From an uncultured Clostridia bacterium (lineage in GTDB: Bacteria; Bacillota; Clostridia; TANB77; CAG-465), in assembly GCA_944386345.1 (NCBI GenBank), contig CALXAR010000006.1, positions 1 through 52,253 on the forward strand: a stretch of DNA of 52,253 nucleotides, given 5' to 3'. Positions 1 through 8,679 of this stretch are shown in pieces. Numbering within the stretch: position 1 is the stretch's first letter; each line of letters begins with the position of its first letter. The notes beneath the pieces are model-generated. The model did no database searches. It was not told the DNA's origin and was given only the letters and a program-made list of their open reading frames with translations. Position numbers and translations under genes: made by a program.

Positions 1-68
1 TTTTCAAATACATTATCTAAACTCCCATCATATTTAAAAGTTAAATTCTTTACACTTATTAAAGACAT
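1..68 (-). CDS. ABC-F family ATP-binding protein, N-terminal fragment (Lsa/Msr-like)
   Basis: Only the first 22 codons lie in the window; the gene continues past the left edge. The translation begins MSLISVKNLTFKYDGS, the opening beta-strands of an ABC nucleotide-binding domain with the aromatic Y of the A-loop. This opening closely resembles Lsa-type ABC-F proteins, which protect ribosomes from lincosamides, streptogramins A and pleuromutilins. A GGAGGG ribosome binding site (72-77) precedes the ATG. The start overlaps the stop codon of the upstream MmcQ/EVE gene by about ten bases, suggesting translational coupling. The Walker A motif is outside the window, so the ABC-F subclass is an inference from the N-terminus alone. 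Confidence 0.65.
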   Translation of the reverse strand, partial: MSLISVKNLTFKYDGSLDNVFE

Positions 69-1099
69 TTTCCCTCCTTATTTAATTTCTTACTTAATTT
101 TTCCGTAATACTTCTTGGCCCTCTTATTGCTTTTATTCCATATTCGTTAATTTTCTTAAAAGTAAATAAATTCTCATCATACTTTTTTAATAATTTTATT
201 CTCATAGCCTTTTTCATTGAGACATTTTTACTCTTATATTCATATGGAATATTTGCCTCTAATACTTTACATTGGTATAATATTGCAGAATATGGATCAG
301 CTACATAAATATATACTATATCTCCTATTTTTATATTATTTGATTGTTTCCAAATAATTGTATCTGTATCATTGAAGCAATTTATAATATCATAGTACTT
401 AGGATTTGCAGGAATAATCCATTCGTCTGGCATATCTGTATATTCATGACTTTTTTCTATGTAATACATTATCTCCTCATCACTTAGAGTATCATCTAAA
501 ATAATTGAAACCCAATTATCCTTATTCATGTGATATCCTTTATATATTCCTTTTTTATTTAAGATATCTGATATTTTATCCTCGTCTACTTTTACATCAA
601 TTATTTCAACTTCATCATCTGCACTACTATCAATTTTATTTCTATTAATATTCATAATTGCTGCATACCATTTTCTATTACAAGAATTTCTAAATACACC
701 ATATCCTGGAAATTTTTCCCATAGAAATCCTGGAATATCTCCATAATTTTCTTTTATTAGACTTGCAATTCTATTAGCTTGCTCCGTAGCAAAATACTTT
801 GTAATAGCACATTTATTTTTTATATCATTTAAAATATTTTCAAACTCTTCTCTAACTCTTCCAACAAACTCTCCTACTTCTCCTTCAAGGCGATAATTTG
901 TATATTCATCTCCAAATTCTAAATCTATAATTTTCCCATCTACCCTTGCCTTATCTATAACAGTAATATAAACTTGAAAAGTATTATTCATTATCTTTTT
1001 TGAATAAACATACTTGCCGTTTTCGCACTTGAAACCATAAGGTATTAACTTATCATAATCAATTTCACTTTTCTTAAAAATCTCATCTTCAATCTTCAT
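59..1099 (-). CDS. MmcQ/YjbR-family protein fused to an EVE-like C-terminal domain
   Basis: 346 residues. Residues about 1-220 match the long form of the MmcQ/YjbR family (cyanobacterial-type DNA-binding fold): a strand-rich N-terminus, the stretch around EFVGRVREEFE, FLWEKFPGYGVFRN, KWYAAIMNI, and the hallmark GYHMNKDNWVSIILD near 195. Residues about 225-346 (starting DEWIIPANPKYYD, with WKQSNNIKIGDIVYIYVADP) resemble an EVE/PUA-like domain, a fold that binds modified bases. The function is unknown; YjbR proteins are assumed to bind nucleic acid. A good promoter lies upstream (1135-1163). The ABC-F gene follows with an overlap, so the two are probably cotranscribed. The family call is firm, the EVE assignment moderate. 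Confidence 0.75.
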   Translation of the reverse strand: MKIEDEIFKKSEIDYDKLIPYGFKCENGKYVYSKKIMNNTFQVYITVIDKARVDGKIIDLEFGDEYTNYRLEGEVGEFVGRVREEFENILNDIKNKCAITKYFATEQANRIASLIKENYGDIPGFLWEKFPGYGVFRNSCNRKWYAAIMNINRNKIDSSADDEVEIIDVKVDEDKISDILNKKGIYKGYHMNKDNWVSIILDDTLSDEEIMYYIEKSHEYTDMPDEWIIPANPKYYDIINCFNDTDTIIWKQSNNIKIGDIVYIYVADPYSAILYQCKVLEANIPYEYKSKNVSMKKAMRIKLLKKYDENLFTFKKINEYGIKAIRGPRSITEKLSKKLNKEGKCL

Positions 1100-1134
1100 T
1101 GGCTTTCCTCTTCTTATTTATAATTTTCTCTTAA

Positions 1135-1163
1135 ATTTTATCATAGCTATATGTATTTTGCAA
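1135..1163 (-). promoter_or_regulatory. Sigma-A promoter for the MmcQ/EVE-ABC-F unit
   Basis: Reading on the minus strand: TTGCAA, a 17-base spacer ending in TGA (extended -10), and TAAAAT. It sits about 35 bases upstream of the start codon at 1099 and just downstream of the terminator at 1172-1202, separating this unit from the PPC gene. Confidence 0.6.
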
Positions 1164-1171
1164 TTTTATCT

Positions 1172-1202
1172 AAAAAAAATAGTATTGTCTTTAAACAATA
1201 CT
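1172..1202 (-). terminator. Rho-independent terminator of the rlmD-PPC operon
   Basis: Eight-base stem AGTATTGT/ACAATACT with a six-base loop, followed on the minus strand by an A and a run of eight T. It lies 31 bases beyond the stop codon of the PPC-domain gene. Confidence 0.75.
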
Positions 1203-1232
1203 ACTTATTTTTAAGCTATATTATTTTATCTT

Positions 1233-1652
1233 TTAAAATTTAAATAAATTTAATCCTATTTCATCATTAAAGTCTCTATCTACTACTCCATCTATTATAT
1301 TTATTACCATTTCACATGTAGCACTAACAATTGCTCTATTTAAATGTCCACCAAAAACCTCACCCTTGTCATTGCCAGCACTCATATGAATATGTGTATA
1401 AAATTCTCCATTCATAGTATTAATAGTTCCAGTAAGAGAAACAATTTCAAAATCTCCTCTAAATTCATTTGAGTAGTATTTTTTCTCTTCTGTTTTAAAT
1501 ACTCCAACAGTAAAATCATTTGTTGCACCAAGTGCATTAATATTTGCAAGCTTTATATTTTCTTTTAATGCAATCTCTTTTATTTTTTCAAGTATTTCTT
1601 CTCCTTTATCTATTCTACATACTATAGTATTTTTAAACCTTCTATAATCCAT
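1233..1652 (-). CDS. PPC (DUF296) domain protein
   Basis: 139 residues, the usual length for a stand-alone bacterial PPC/DUF296 protein. In plants this domain accompanies AT-hooks; bacterial copies are single-domain trimers of unknown role. Visible hallmarks are the central THIHMS stretch (H87, H89) and GGHL (H103), a histidine triad proposed to bind metal in the bacterial proteins, and the strand EIVSLTGTINTMNGE. The start codon has a GGAGGGG ribosome binding site. It is the last gene of the rlmD operon, 12 bases after the P-loop gene. The family is confident; the biochemical role is not known. Confidence 0.8.
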   Translation of the reverse strand: MDYRRFKNTIVCRIDKGEEILEKIKEIALKENIKLANINALGATNDFTVGVFKTEEKKYYSNEFRGDFEIVSLTGTINTMNGEFYTHIHMSAGNDKGEVFGGHLNRAIVSATCEMVINIIDGVVDRDFNDEIGLNLFKF

Positions 1653-1664
1653 AATACCCCTCCA

Positions 1665-2180
1665 TTACATTTTAAAATCTACATTATATTCTTCATCTAT
1701 TAAAATATAATCATCATTATATTTCTTACACATCTTCAAATTATTTATATTTTCTTTTTTTAAATTTTCTATATTAATATCTGATTCATATAATCTTTTT
1801 TCTATTTTATTTTCATGCTCTATTATATCCTCATAATGCCTATCTATATATTCACTTGTCATGATTAAACATACATACCTAATATTATTTAAATATTTAG
1901 CCTCAAAATCATCTTTATAGTTAAAAGGAATATAACATCCCTCAATAATTAAATTTTGATTATTCTCTACATTTGTCTTTATTATTTCTCTTACTATTGG
2001 CCATAAATACTTAGTTAATTTTTCATCACTATCATCTGGGGCTAAATTTGTATTTTTACTTCTAATAAGCCCCATCTTTAAATGATCTATAGACAAATAT
2101 GGATACTTATATTTTTCTAATAACTTTTGAGCTAATACTGTTTTTCCTGTATGAGAAGCGCCTGAAATTAAAATAATCAT
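1665..2180 (-). CDS. P-loop nucleotide kinase-like protein
   Basis: 171 residues. The N-terminus MIILISGASHTGKTVLAQKL is a clean Walker A motif (GASHTGKT, about 7-14) in the context of AAA_33/adenylate-kinase-like small-molecule kinases. LSIDHLKMGLIRS at about 30 supplies the typical acidic residue after strand 2, and NLIIEGCYIP near 77 resembles the second conserved strand. The substrate cannot be told from the sequence. Its position between rlmD (19-base gap) and the PPC gene (12-base gap) suggests cotranscription but gives no functional hint. It could be a phosphotransferase for a nucleoside, a sugar or an antibiotic. Confidence 0.7.
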   Translation of the reverse strand: MIILISGASHTGKTVLAQKLLEKYKYPYLSIDHLKMGLIRSKNTNLAPDDSDEKLTKYLWPIVREIIKTNVENNQNLIIEGCYIPFNYKDDFEAKYLNNIRYVCLIMTSEYIDRHYEDIIEHENKIEKRLYESDINIENLKKENINNLKMCKKYNDDYILIDEEYNVDFKM

Positions 2181-2199
2181 ATTCTGTTCCTTTCAATTT

Positions 2200-3561
2200 C
2201 TAATCATTTTTAAGAGTCAGTACTGTAACGCACTCTACATGCTCACTGTTTGGAAATAAATCAACAGGAGTAATTGTTCCTACTAAATAGTACTGGCTAA
2301 GTAATTTTAAATCTCTTGCAAAAGTTGCTGGATTACAACTAACATATCCTATTTTTTTGGGTCTAAATTTTATTATATACTCTATACTCTCTAAATCTAA
2401 GCCCTTTCTTGGTGGATCAACAACTATAACATCTGGATGTATACTTCTCTTTTCAAATTCAACTATTTTATCTTCTACACTACCAGCAATATACTCAGCA
2501 TTTGTAACGTTATTTATTTTTAAGTTCATATTTGCCATTTTAACTGCTTGCTTTTCTATTTCTATCCCATACACCTTTTTAACACTATCACTTAAAAATA
2601 TTCCGATAGAGCCAACACCACTATATAAGTCAAAAAGGATATCGTCTTTCTTAAGCTTTAGTTTTTTCTTTAACTCATTATATAATACTTCTGCTTGTAC
2701 AGTATTAACTTGAAAAAATGACTTTGAGCTTATATAATATTTATATTTTCCAACAAAATCTGTTATGTATCCGTTTCCATATATGATTTTCTCTTCTTTT
2801 CCTAAAATCTCATTTGTCCTAGAAGAATTTAAGTTTAGTACAATAGTTTTTATACTATCATTATCTTTTAATATATTTACTATTTCTTCCATTCTCACAT
2901 CTTCAAATAATTCTTTATTATTAACAACAATTACAACCATTGTCTCAGATGTATGATAGCCTCGACGTATGAGTATATGTCTAATATCTCCTATACCATT
3001 TTGTTCATTATATCCACTAAAGCCTTTTAAAAGTAGTAATTTAAATATTTCTTTAGATAGTTTATCTATCTCCTCATTTTGAATAAGACATTCTTCATTT
3101 TCTATTACTTCATGACTTCTTTTAGCATAGAATCCTATTTTATTTTCCCCTTCTATTGTTTTTCTTACTGGATATTGTGCCTTGTTTCTATATGTTAATG
3201 GTATCCCCATTCCAATAACACTATCTAAAGCTTTATACTCTACTTTTTGCTTTGCAAGTGTATTTTTTACTAATTCTCTTTTTATATCAAGTTGTTTTTT
3301 ATATCTTATATGCTGTCCTGAACAGCCTCCACATCTTTTATATACACTACAAAAAGGCTCTACTCTATCTGGACTCCTCTCAATTATATTCTCTATCTTT
3401 CCTATGCAATACGAGCTATTTACCTTAATAATTTTTGCTAAAACTTTTTCTCCCTCTATTGCACCCGGAACAAATACTACTTTATTTTCAGCTCTGGCAA
3501 TTCCTTCTAAGTTTATTCCGTTATCTATGATCTCTAATTCAATTTCATCATTTTTTTTCAA
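2200..3561 (-). CDS. rlmD: 23S rRNA (uracil-5-)-methyltransferase, RlmD/RlmCD type
   Basis: 453 residues, TrmA/RumA family. It makes 5-methyluridine in 23S rRNA (U1939, and U747 in the bifunctional Gram-positive RlmCD) using SAM. An N-terminal TRAM domain (about 1-60) is followed by cysteines C71, C77, C80 (CSVYKRCGGC) and C158, which hold a [4Fe-4S] cluster. The methyltransferase core has DLYSGVGSIG near 312, VVDPPRKG near 378 and the nucleophile in GYVSCNP (C409). Translation starts at TTG, with a GGTGG ribosome binding site seven bases away. A promoter (TTGAAC-18-TATAAT) lies upstream. Which uridine is modified cannot be decided here. Confidence 0.92.
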   Translation of the reverse strand: MKKNDEIELEIIDNGINLEGIARAENKVVFVPGAIEGEKVLAKIIKVNSSYCIGKIENIIERSPDRVEPFCSVYKRCGGCSGQHIRYKKQLDIKRELVKNTLAKQKVEYKALDSVIGMGIPLTYRNKAQYPVRKTIEGENKIGFYAKRSHEVIENEECLIQNEEIDKLSKEIFKLLLLKGFSGYNEQNGIGDIRHILIRRGYHTSETMVVIVVNNKELFEDVRMEEIVNILKDNDSIKTIVLNLNSSRTNEILGKEEKIIYGNGYITDFVGKYKYYISSKSFFQVNTVQAEVLYNELKKKLKLKKDDILFDLYSGVGSIGIFLSDSVKKVYGIEIEKQAVKMANMNLKINNVTNAEYIAGSVEDKIVEFEKRSIHPDVIVVDPPRKGLDLESIEYIIKFRPKKIGYVSCNPATFARDLKLLSQYYLVGTITPVDLFPNSEHVECVTVLTLKND

Positions 3562-3590
3562 ACTTATTCCACCTTTTTTTATCAGTTTTG

Positions 3591-3620
3591 ATTATATCAT
3601 AATGCAACATAATTGTTCAA
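3591..3620 (-). promoter_or_regulatory. Promoter of the rlmD operon
   Basis: Minus strand: TTGAAC, an 18-base spacer ending TGA, and TATAAT, 30 bases before the TTG start codon of rlmD. Confidence 0.55.
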
Positions 3621-3730
3621 TAATATAATTCATCTTTTTACTTTTTATAATTTATATTGTAACAAAAAAAACTAATTAGAATATATTATATTAAGTTGAG
3701 TATCGCTCAACAAACAAAGGAGTGAAATGT

Positions 3731-3862
3731 ATGTGCATAGATAGTGATAATCTAGTATGGTTAATAGTCCTAGTACTTATACTTATTATTCTGTATTTTA
3801 TATGTCAAGAAAAGAATTCATCTACACCATTAAACTTCGATACTTTCTTTGAAAGTAATTAG
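3731..3862 (+). CDS. Small single-pass membrane protein
   Basis: 43 residues. The ATG is preceded by AAGGAG (3717-3722) with an eight-base spacer. The translation has a short acidic N-terminus (MCIDSDN), one hydrophobic helix (LVWLIVLVLILIILYFI, about 8-24) and a polar tail ending FDTFFESN. No family is recognised. It is followed 33 bases later by the cysteine-rich gene and presumably forms a unit with it. A six-base-pair hairpin (3695-3711, GTTGAG/CTCAAC) lies immediately upstream of the ribosome binding site. Similar tiny hydrophobic proteins in Clostridia and Bacilli are often sporulation products, but nothing here proves that. Confidence 0.6.
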   Translation: MCIDSDNLVWLIVLVLILIILYFICQEKNSSTPLNFDTFFESN

Positions 3863-3895
3863 AAGTTTATATATAACAAAGAGAGGTGAATTTAG

Positions 3896-4054
3896 ATGAT
3901 GGATGAAAGATGCGGATGTAATAACTGTGGAGGTTGCGGATGCAACGGATGCGGAAATTGCGGATTTGGCGGTAATGGATTATTCGGAGGCGGAAACTGC
4001 TGCTGTATTTGGATAATACTTATTATAATCGTTCTTTGTTGCTGTTGTTGCTAA
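3896..4054 (+). CDS. Cysteine/glycine-rich small membrane protein (YjcZ-like architecture)
   Basis: 52 residues with 15 cysteines (positions 6, 8, 11, 14, 16, 19, 22, 35-37, 48-52). Residues 6-34 form a CGC/NNC/GGC/GNC repeat passing into FGGNGLFGGGN. Residues 38-47 are a short hydrophobic helix (IWIILIIIVL), and the protein ends in five cysteines. The GGxxxFGGG-hydrophobic layout resembles YjcZ/sporulation-type small proteins, but the cysteine load does not. GAGAGGTGA precedes the tandem ATGs at 3896/3899. Codons are locally much richer in G and C than in the neighbours, forced by Gly and Cys. The protein could be a spore-coat or metal-binding peptide; its function is unknown. Confidence 0.65.
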   Translation: MMDERCGCNNCGGCGCNGCGNCGFGGNGLFGGGNCCCIWIILIIIVLCCCCC

Positions 4055-4068
4055 TTGCACATAATACA

Positions 4069-4101
4069 TAAAAGAGGAAGAAAAAATTCTTCCTCTTTTT
4101 T
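4069..4101. terminator. Bidirectional terminator between the Cys-rich gene and uvrA
   Basis: Thirteen-base stem AAAAGAGGAAGAA / TTCTTCCTCTTTT with an AAAA loop. A-run and T-run flanks let it act on both strands. It overlaps the uvrA stop codon. Confidence 0.8.
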
Positions 4102-6934
4102 ATAATATCTTTCTTAAAAATTCACCTGTATAGCTCTCTTTAACTTTTGCTACTTGTTCTGGTGTTCCTTGTGCTACTATTGTTCCACCATTGTCTCCTC
4201 CTTCAGGTCCTAAATCTATTAAGTAGTCTGCACTTTTAATAACATCTAGATTATGCTCTATTACAAGTAATGTATTTCCTCCATCTACAAGTCTTTGTAA
4301 TATATTAATAAGCTTATGAACATCTGCCATATGAAGACCAGTTGTCGGTTCATCTAAAATATACATAGTTTTTCCTGTAGAGCGCTTTGATAGTTCTGTG
4401 GCAAGCTTTATTCTTTGAGCTTCACCACCAGAAAGTGTTGTTGAAGGCTGTCCTATCTTAATATATCCAAGACCAACGTCCATTAGAGTCTGTAATTTAT
4501 TCTTTATTGTTGGAATATTTTTAAAGAATTCAAGCCCTTCTTCAACAGTCATATCCAGTACATCACTAATACTCTTTCCTTTATATTTTACTTCAAGAGT
4601 TTCTCTTGAGTATCTCTTTCCTTTACAAACTTCACATGGAACATACACATCAGGCAAAAAATTCATCTCTATTTTTATTATTCCATCACCAGAACATGCT
4701 TCACATCTTCCACCTGGAATATTAAAGCTAAATCTTCCTTTAGCATATCCCCTAAGCTTTGCTTCATTTGTACCGGCAAATATATCTCTTATAGCATCAA
4801 ACATACCAGTATATGTTGCTGGATTTGATCTAGGAGTTCTTCCTATAGGTGACTGATCTATGTTTATTACTTTATCAAAATATTCAAGTCCTTTTATTTC
4901 TCTACATTTTCCTGGTCTAGTATATGCTCTGTTTAAATCTCTTTCCATTGTTTTACAGATTATCTCATTTACAAGAGTTGATTTACCAGAGCCAGAAACA
5001 CCAGTAACACAGTTAAATACTCCTACCGGAATCTTAACATTAATATTTTTTAAGTTATGCTCTTTTGCTCCCTTTACTTCAAGATAACCAACTTTTGTTT
5101 TTCTTCTAGTTTTAGGTACTGGTATTTTTAGCTTTCCACTCAAATACTTACCTGTAATTGATTCTTCACAGTTTACTATATCTTTTGGCTTTCCAGCAAA
5201 TACGACACTTCCGCCATGAACTCCTGCACCAGGTCCAATATCTACAATAAAATCTGACTGTCTCATTGTATCTTCATCATGCTCAACTACAATTAAAGTA
5301 TTTCCTAAATCTCTCATTTTCTTTAATGAATTTAATAGCTTCTCATTATCTTTTTGATGCAGTCCTATACTTGGCTCATCTAAGATATATAATACTCCTG
5401 TAAGACCAGAACCAATTTGTGTTGCAAGTCTTATTCTTTGAGATTCTCCTCCAGATAGAGTCCCAGCACTTCTAGATAGAGTTAAATAGCTAAGTCCAAC
5501 ATCTATTAAAAACTGTAGTCTAGAATTTAACTCTTTAACAATTTGCTCTGCAATAGTCTTGTCTTTTTGACTCATTTTTTCATATTCTTTATTTATATAT
5601 CCTTTAATATCTAATATATTTCTATTACAAAGCTCATATATGTTAAGTCTTCCAATTGTTACTGCAAGTGATTCTTTTTTTAGTCTTGCTCCATCACAAT
5701 AATCACAGTGAGAACTAGACATAAATCCTTCATAAAAAGTCTTCATTCCTTGAGATTTTGTCTCATTAAATCTCCTTTGTAGAGTGTTTATAACGCCCTC
5801 AAACTCATCTTCAAACTCTCTTTGAAGACCCTTTCCTTTATGTACAAATTTAATTTTCTCTCCATTACTTCCATATAATAGCACTTGCATAAAGCTTTCT
5901 GGCAAATCTTTTAGCTTAGTTGTTGGATTTATATTATAGTGCTTACATAGTCCCTCAATATACATTCTACTTATACCATCAACTATACTTCCTGCTCCAG
6001 TCCAACCTTTAATACAACCATAATCTGATAAAGACTTTTCTTTATTTGGCATTATTTTTTCTGGATCAATCCTTAGAATTTCTCCAAGTCCAGTGCAATA
6101 TGGACATGCACCAAAAGGACTATTAAAAGAAAACATTCTAGGAGTTAACTCTTCTAAACTTATTCCACAATCAACGCAAGCATAATTTTGTGAAAAGACC
6201 TGCTCAGTACCATCATTTAGATTAGCAATAATAACAAGATTTTCAGCATATTTTAAGGCTAGCTCTACAGAATCTGCTAGTCTTTTTCTAATATCTGATC
6301 GTACAACAAGTCTATCAATAACTATATCTATGTTATGTTTTTTTTGCTTTTCTAAAGATGGAATCTCTTCAGATAAATCATATGTCTCACCATCAATTCT
6401 TGCCCTAATATATCCATCTTTTAATACTCTCTCAAGAACTTTTTGGTGTTCTCCTTTTCTTCCTCGAATTACTGGTGTCATAACCAATATTTTTGTTCCT
6501 TCTTCATACTCTAATATTTTATCTACAATCTCATCTATTGTTTGCCTCTTTATTCTCTTACCACAATTAGGACAATGAGGTATTCCAACTCTTGCATATA
6601 ATAGTCTTAGATAATCATATATTTCTGTTACAGTTCCAACTGTAGAACGTGGATTTTTTGACGTAGTCTTTTGATCTATTGATATTGCTGGTGAAAGTCC
6701 CTCTATATATTCCACATTAGGCTTTTCCATTATTCCTAAAAATTGTCTTGCATAAGAAGATAGAGATTCGACATATCTTCTCTGTCCCTCAGCATAAATT
6801 GTATCAAAAGCTAAAGATGACTTACCAGAGCCAGATAATCCAGTAAATACAACCAACTTATCTCTAGGTATTTCAAGACTAATGTTTTTTAAATTATTTT
6901 CTTTTGCTCCTTTTATTATTAATTTATCATTCAT
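4100..6934 (-). CDS. uvrA: Excinuclease ABC subunit A
   Basis: 944 residues, full length. UvrA is the DNA-damage sensor of nucleotide excision repair; it loads UvrB at lesions. Two ABC modules are visible: Walker A GLSGSGKS at 32-39 with signature LSGGESQR near 493, and GVSGSGKST near 645 with LSGGEAQR near 835. Zinc-binding cysteine pairs are present (CPNCGKR near 120, CVDCG and CPYC near 255-280, CDYC near 410, CEACSGDG and CEVCKGK near 743-770). The start has GGTGAGGAT upstream. uvrB is not adjacent. A promoter and a LexA-box-like half-conserved palindrome sit upstream, consistent with SOS control in related bacteria. Confidence 0.97.
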   Translation of the reverse strand: MNDKLIIKGAKENNLKNISLEIPRDKLVVFTGLSGSGKSSLAFDTIYAEGQRRYVESLSSYARQFLGIMEKPNVEYIEGLSPAISIDQKTTSKNPRSTVGTVTEIYDYLRLLYARVGIPHCPNCGKRIKRQTIDEIVDKILEYEEGTKILVMTPVIRGRKGEHQKVLERVLKDGYIRARIDGETYDLSEEIPSLEKQKKHNIDIVIDRLVVRSDIRKRLADSVELALKYAENLVIIANLNDGTEQVFSQNYACVDCGISLEELTPRMFSFNSPFGACPYCTGLGEILRIDPEKIMPNKEKSLSDYGCIKGWTGAGSIVDGISRMYIEGLCKHYNINPTTKLKDLPESFMQVLLYGSNGEKIKFVHKGKGLQREFEDEFEGVINTLQRRFNETKSQGMKTFYEGFMSSSHCDYCDGARLKKESLAVTIGRLNIYELCNRNILDIKGYINKEYEKMSQKDKTIAEQIVKELNSRLQFLIDVGLSYLTLSRSAGTLSGGESQRIRLATQIGSGLTGVLYILDEPSIGLHQKDNEKLLNSLKKMRDLGNTLIVVEHDEDTMRQSDFIVDIGPGAGVHGGSVVFAGKPKDIVNCEESITGKYLSGKLKIPVPKTRRKTKVGYLEVKGAKEHNLKNINVKIPVGVFNCVTGVSGSGKSTLVNEIICKTMERDLNRAYTRPGKCREIKGLEYFDKVINIDQSPIGRTPRSNPATYTGMFDAIRDIFAGTNEAKLRGYAKGRFSFNIPGGRCEACSGDGIIKIEMNFLPDVYVPCEVCKGKRYSRETLEVKYKGKSISDVLDMTVEEGLEFFKNIPTIKNKLQTLMDVGLGYIKIGQPSTTLSGGEAQRIKLATELSKRSTGKTMYILDEPTTGLHMADVHKLINILQRLVDGGNTLLVIEHNLDVIKSADYLIDLGPEGGDNGGTIVAQGTPEQVAKVKESYTGEFLRKIL

Positions 6935-6956
6935 ATCCTCACCTTCAAAATTATAT

Positions 6957-6987
6957 GTATTATATCATAGTACAGAGTATTTGACAA
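6957..6987 (-). promoter_or_regulatory. uvrA promoter
   Basis: Minus strand: TTGTCA (6987-6982), a 17-base spacer ending TGA (extended -10), and TATAAT, about 25-30 bases before the uvrA start. Confidence 0.6.
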
Positions 6988-6996
6988 TATTTTTAA

Positions 6997-7010
6997 GAAC
7001 AAATGTGCGT
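6997..7010. promoter_or_regulatory. Possible LexA-type operator upstream of uvrA
   Basis: AGAACAAATGTGCG resembles the Gram-positive SOS box CGAAC-N4-GTTCG, with one deviation in each arm. It lies about ten bases upstream of the uvrA -35 element. It is a weak match on its own; position and gene identity make it worth listing. Confidence 0.3.
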
Positions 7011-7016
7011 TTTTAA

Positions 7017-7050
7017 AAATACACTTATAATTTAAATTATAAGTGTATTT
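7017..7050. terminator. Perfect palindromic terminator
   Basis: A 34-base perfect palindrome (arms ACACTTATAATTT / AAATTATAAGTGT plus flanking AAAT/ATTT) immediately downstream of the methyltransferase stop on the minus strand. The stem is long but AT-rich and the T-run is interrupted. Confidence 0.55.
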
Positions 7051-7058
7051 AATTTAAT

Positions 7059-7922
7059 TTACTTTATTCTTTTTACTACTGTTCTCATTATATTATCGTT
7101 AATAAAGCTATTAGTAACTTCAAATTTATCATCTGGTAATAGCTCTTCAATAAATGTAACTGCTGGAACATAATGCCATTTTCCACCAATCTTTAGTGAA
7201 TTTAATATCTTCATATAGCTTTGAGCATACTCTATACATTCCTCATCATTTTGCTCCTCAAGATTTGCATCATTAAAATACTTTGTAAAAGTCAAATTTG
7301 ATGTAATTAAATCATAAGTATTTTCTGGATAATCTTTTATTAACCAATCCTCCTGCTCTAATCTATCAGAATCATCACATTCGATATCAATTCCATATGA
7401 GTCTACGCCTCTTGATGCTAAATGCTCTACAAGCTCTCCTCTTTTTCCACAGCCTATATCTAAAGATTTTCCTTTTAATTCATTTTCTTTTACATCAAGA
7501 ACTTTCAAAATAAACTCTGGTGAATAAGAAGATGAAGCTGTTGCCTCTTCTTTTCTTGAAGTAAACTCGTTTATAAAGTTCCTTACTTCTGTAAAGTGCT
7601 CAAGTGCTATTCTTTCATATGGCTTTTGAAAATCAGAAATATTTTCAATTAATTTATGATATATCTCTAATATCTTATTACAATCTTCTTTTGTAAATTT
7701 TTTTCCATTTGTACCTTTAGCTAAATTTGTTAAAAAGCTTTTTGAGAGTTTATCCATAACTTTGGTATACTCATTTGTATTCATAGCATTTATTATTTTC
7801 TCACGATAATCATTTTCAAATGATTCCTTATATTCAGTATTTCTTTTATTTAATATTAAGTTTTCAAAGCTCTTTCCTTCAAAAACTGTTAGTATATATG
7901 TATAAAGTTCTTCTGTATTCAT
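7059..7922 (-). CDS. Class I SAM-dependent methyltransferase
   Basis: 287 residues from the chosen ATG. An ATG four codons upstream (7934) is unlikely because the GGAGGT ribosome binding site (7927-7932) would then lie inside the coding sequence. Residues 1-130 are a helical N-terminal extension with no recognised domain. SAM-binding motif I is LDIGCGKRGE (154-163), followed by SYGIDIE (acidic residue at the end of strand 2, about 175-181) and YDLITSNLTF. The substrate is unknown. It stands between separate units (histidine phosphatase upstream, uvrA downstream). The fold is confident, the function open. Confidence 0.8.
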   Translation of the reverse strand: MNTEELYTYILTVFEGKSFENLILNKRNTEYKESFENDYREKIINAMNTNEYTKVMDKLSKSFLTNLAKGTNGKKFTKEDCNKILEIYHKLIENISDFQKPYERIALEHFTEVRNFINEFTSRKEEATASSSYSPEFILKVLDVKENELKGKSLDIGCGKRGELVEHLASRGVDSYGIDIECDDSDRLEQEDWLIKDYPENTYDLITSNLTFTKYFNDANLEEQNDEECIEYAQSYMKILNSLKIGGKWHYVPAVTFIEELLPDDKFEVTNSFINDNIMRTVVKRIK

Positions 7923-7996
7923 TTCTACCTCCATAAAGCAATAATATTATATCACAATTTATGTAAATTTGCTATATCTTTCTTAAGTATTTTGCC

Positions 7997-8608
7997 TTAT
8001 TTATCTAAATGTGGCTTAAATCCTATATAGCATATATTTTTACTATCTTTATTTATTACAATCTTTGTTATAGAAGTCTTTGGTATCTTTAAAGATTTAT
8101 TTTTATTAGACCATCTTTTTTTAGCGATTATATGACAAATAATACTAATTACTCCTGCATGAGTTACAATCATTAAATTCTCTACATCCTTATTTTCTTT
8201 AATAATATCAAAAAAATCTTTTCTAATTCTATGAAAAAACTCTTTTGGTGACTCACCGCCAGGAAATCTCTCATCATATTTAAGTGAAGAGAAAAACGCA
8301 TTTGGATACTTTTTTATTGCTTCTTCATTTAACATTCCTGCAAGAAATCCATTATTATTTTCTCTTAATCTTTCATCATATTTAATATCAACACCTAATT
8401 TTTCATTTATTATATCTGCTGTCATACTAGCTCTTTTTAAATCACTTGATATTATTCTATCAGTCTTTATACTATTATTTTGATTACTTACAAGATACTC
8501 TGCAAGCTTTTTAGACTTATCAATTCCTTTGGCTATAAGAGGCAAATTACTCCATCCACCTCTATATCTTTCATCATCATCACCATGTCTTACTAAATAT
8601 ACGTTCAT
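7997..8608 (-). CDS. Histidine phosphatase family protein (phosphoglycerate mutase-like)
   Basis: 203 residues. The catalytic RHG motif is at the N-terminus (VYLVRHGDDD, H9). Other hallmarks are SSDLKRASMTADII near 55-65 (the second conserved Arg), an acid/base Glu region around LRENNNGFLAG, and the second catalytic histidine in MIVTHAGVISII near 150. Family members dephosphorylate small phosphoesters such as sugar phosphates, alpha-ribazole phosphate or nucleotides; the substrate is not readable here. AAGGAGATTAAT precedes the ATG. Confidence 0.85.
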   Translation of the reverse strand: MNVYLVRHGDDDERYRGGWSNLPLIAKGIDKSKKLAEYLVSNQNNSIKTDRIISSDLKRASMTADIINEKLGVDIKYDERLRENNNGFLAGMLNEEAIKKYPNAFFSSLKYDERFPGGESPKEFFHRIRKDFFDIIKENKDVENLMIVTHAGVISIICHIIAKKRWSNKNKSLKIPKTSITKIVINKDSKNICYIGFKPHLDK

Positions 8609-8642
8609 ATTAATCTCCTTTTTGATATATATATTTTAACAT

Positions 8643-8679
8643 TTTTTAAAGAAAAAAGTAAGGTTATATCCCCTTACTT
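8643..8679 (-). terminator. Terminator of mtgA
   Basis: Stem AAGTAAGG/CCTTACTT (8656-8663 and 8672-8679) with an eight-base loop that contains the mtgA stop codon, followed on the minus strand by TTTTTTCTTT. Confidence 0.6.

Noticed and set aside
3182-3628. 148-codon open frame on the plus strand
   Set aside because: Antisense to rlmD and running across its promoter; composition is typical of reverse-frame translation.
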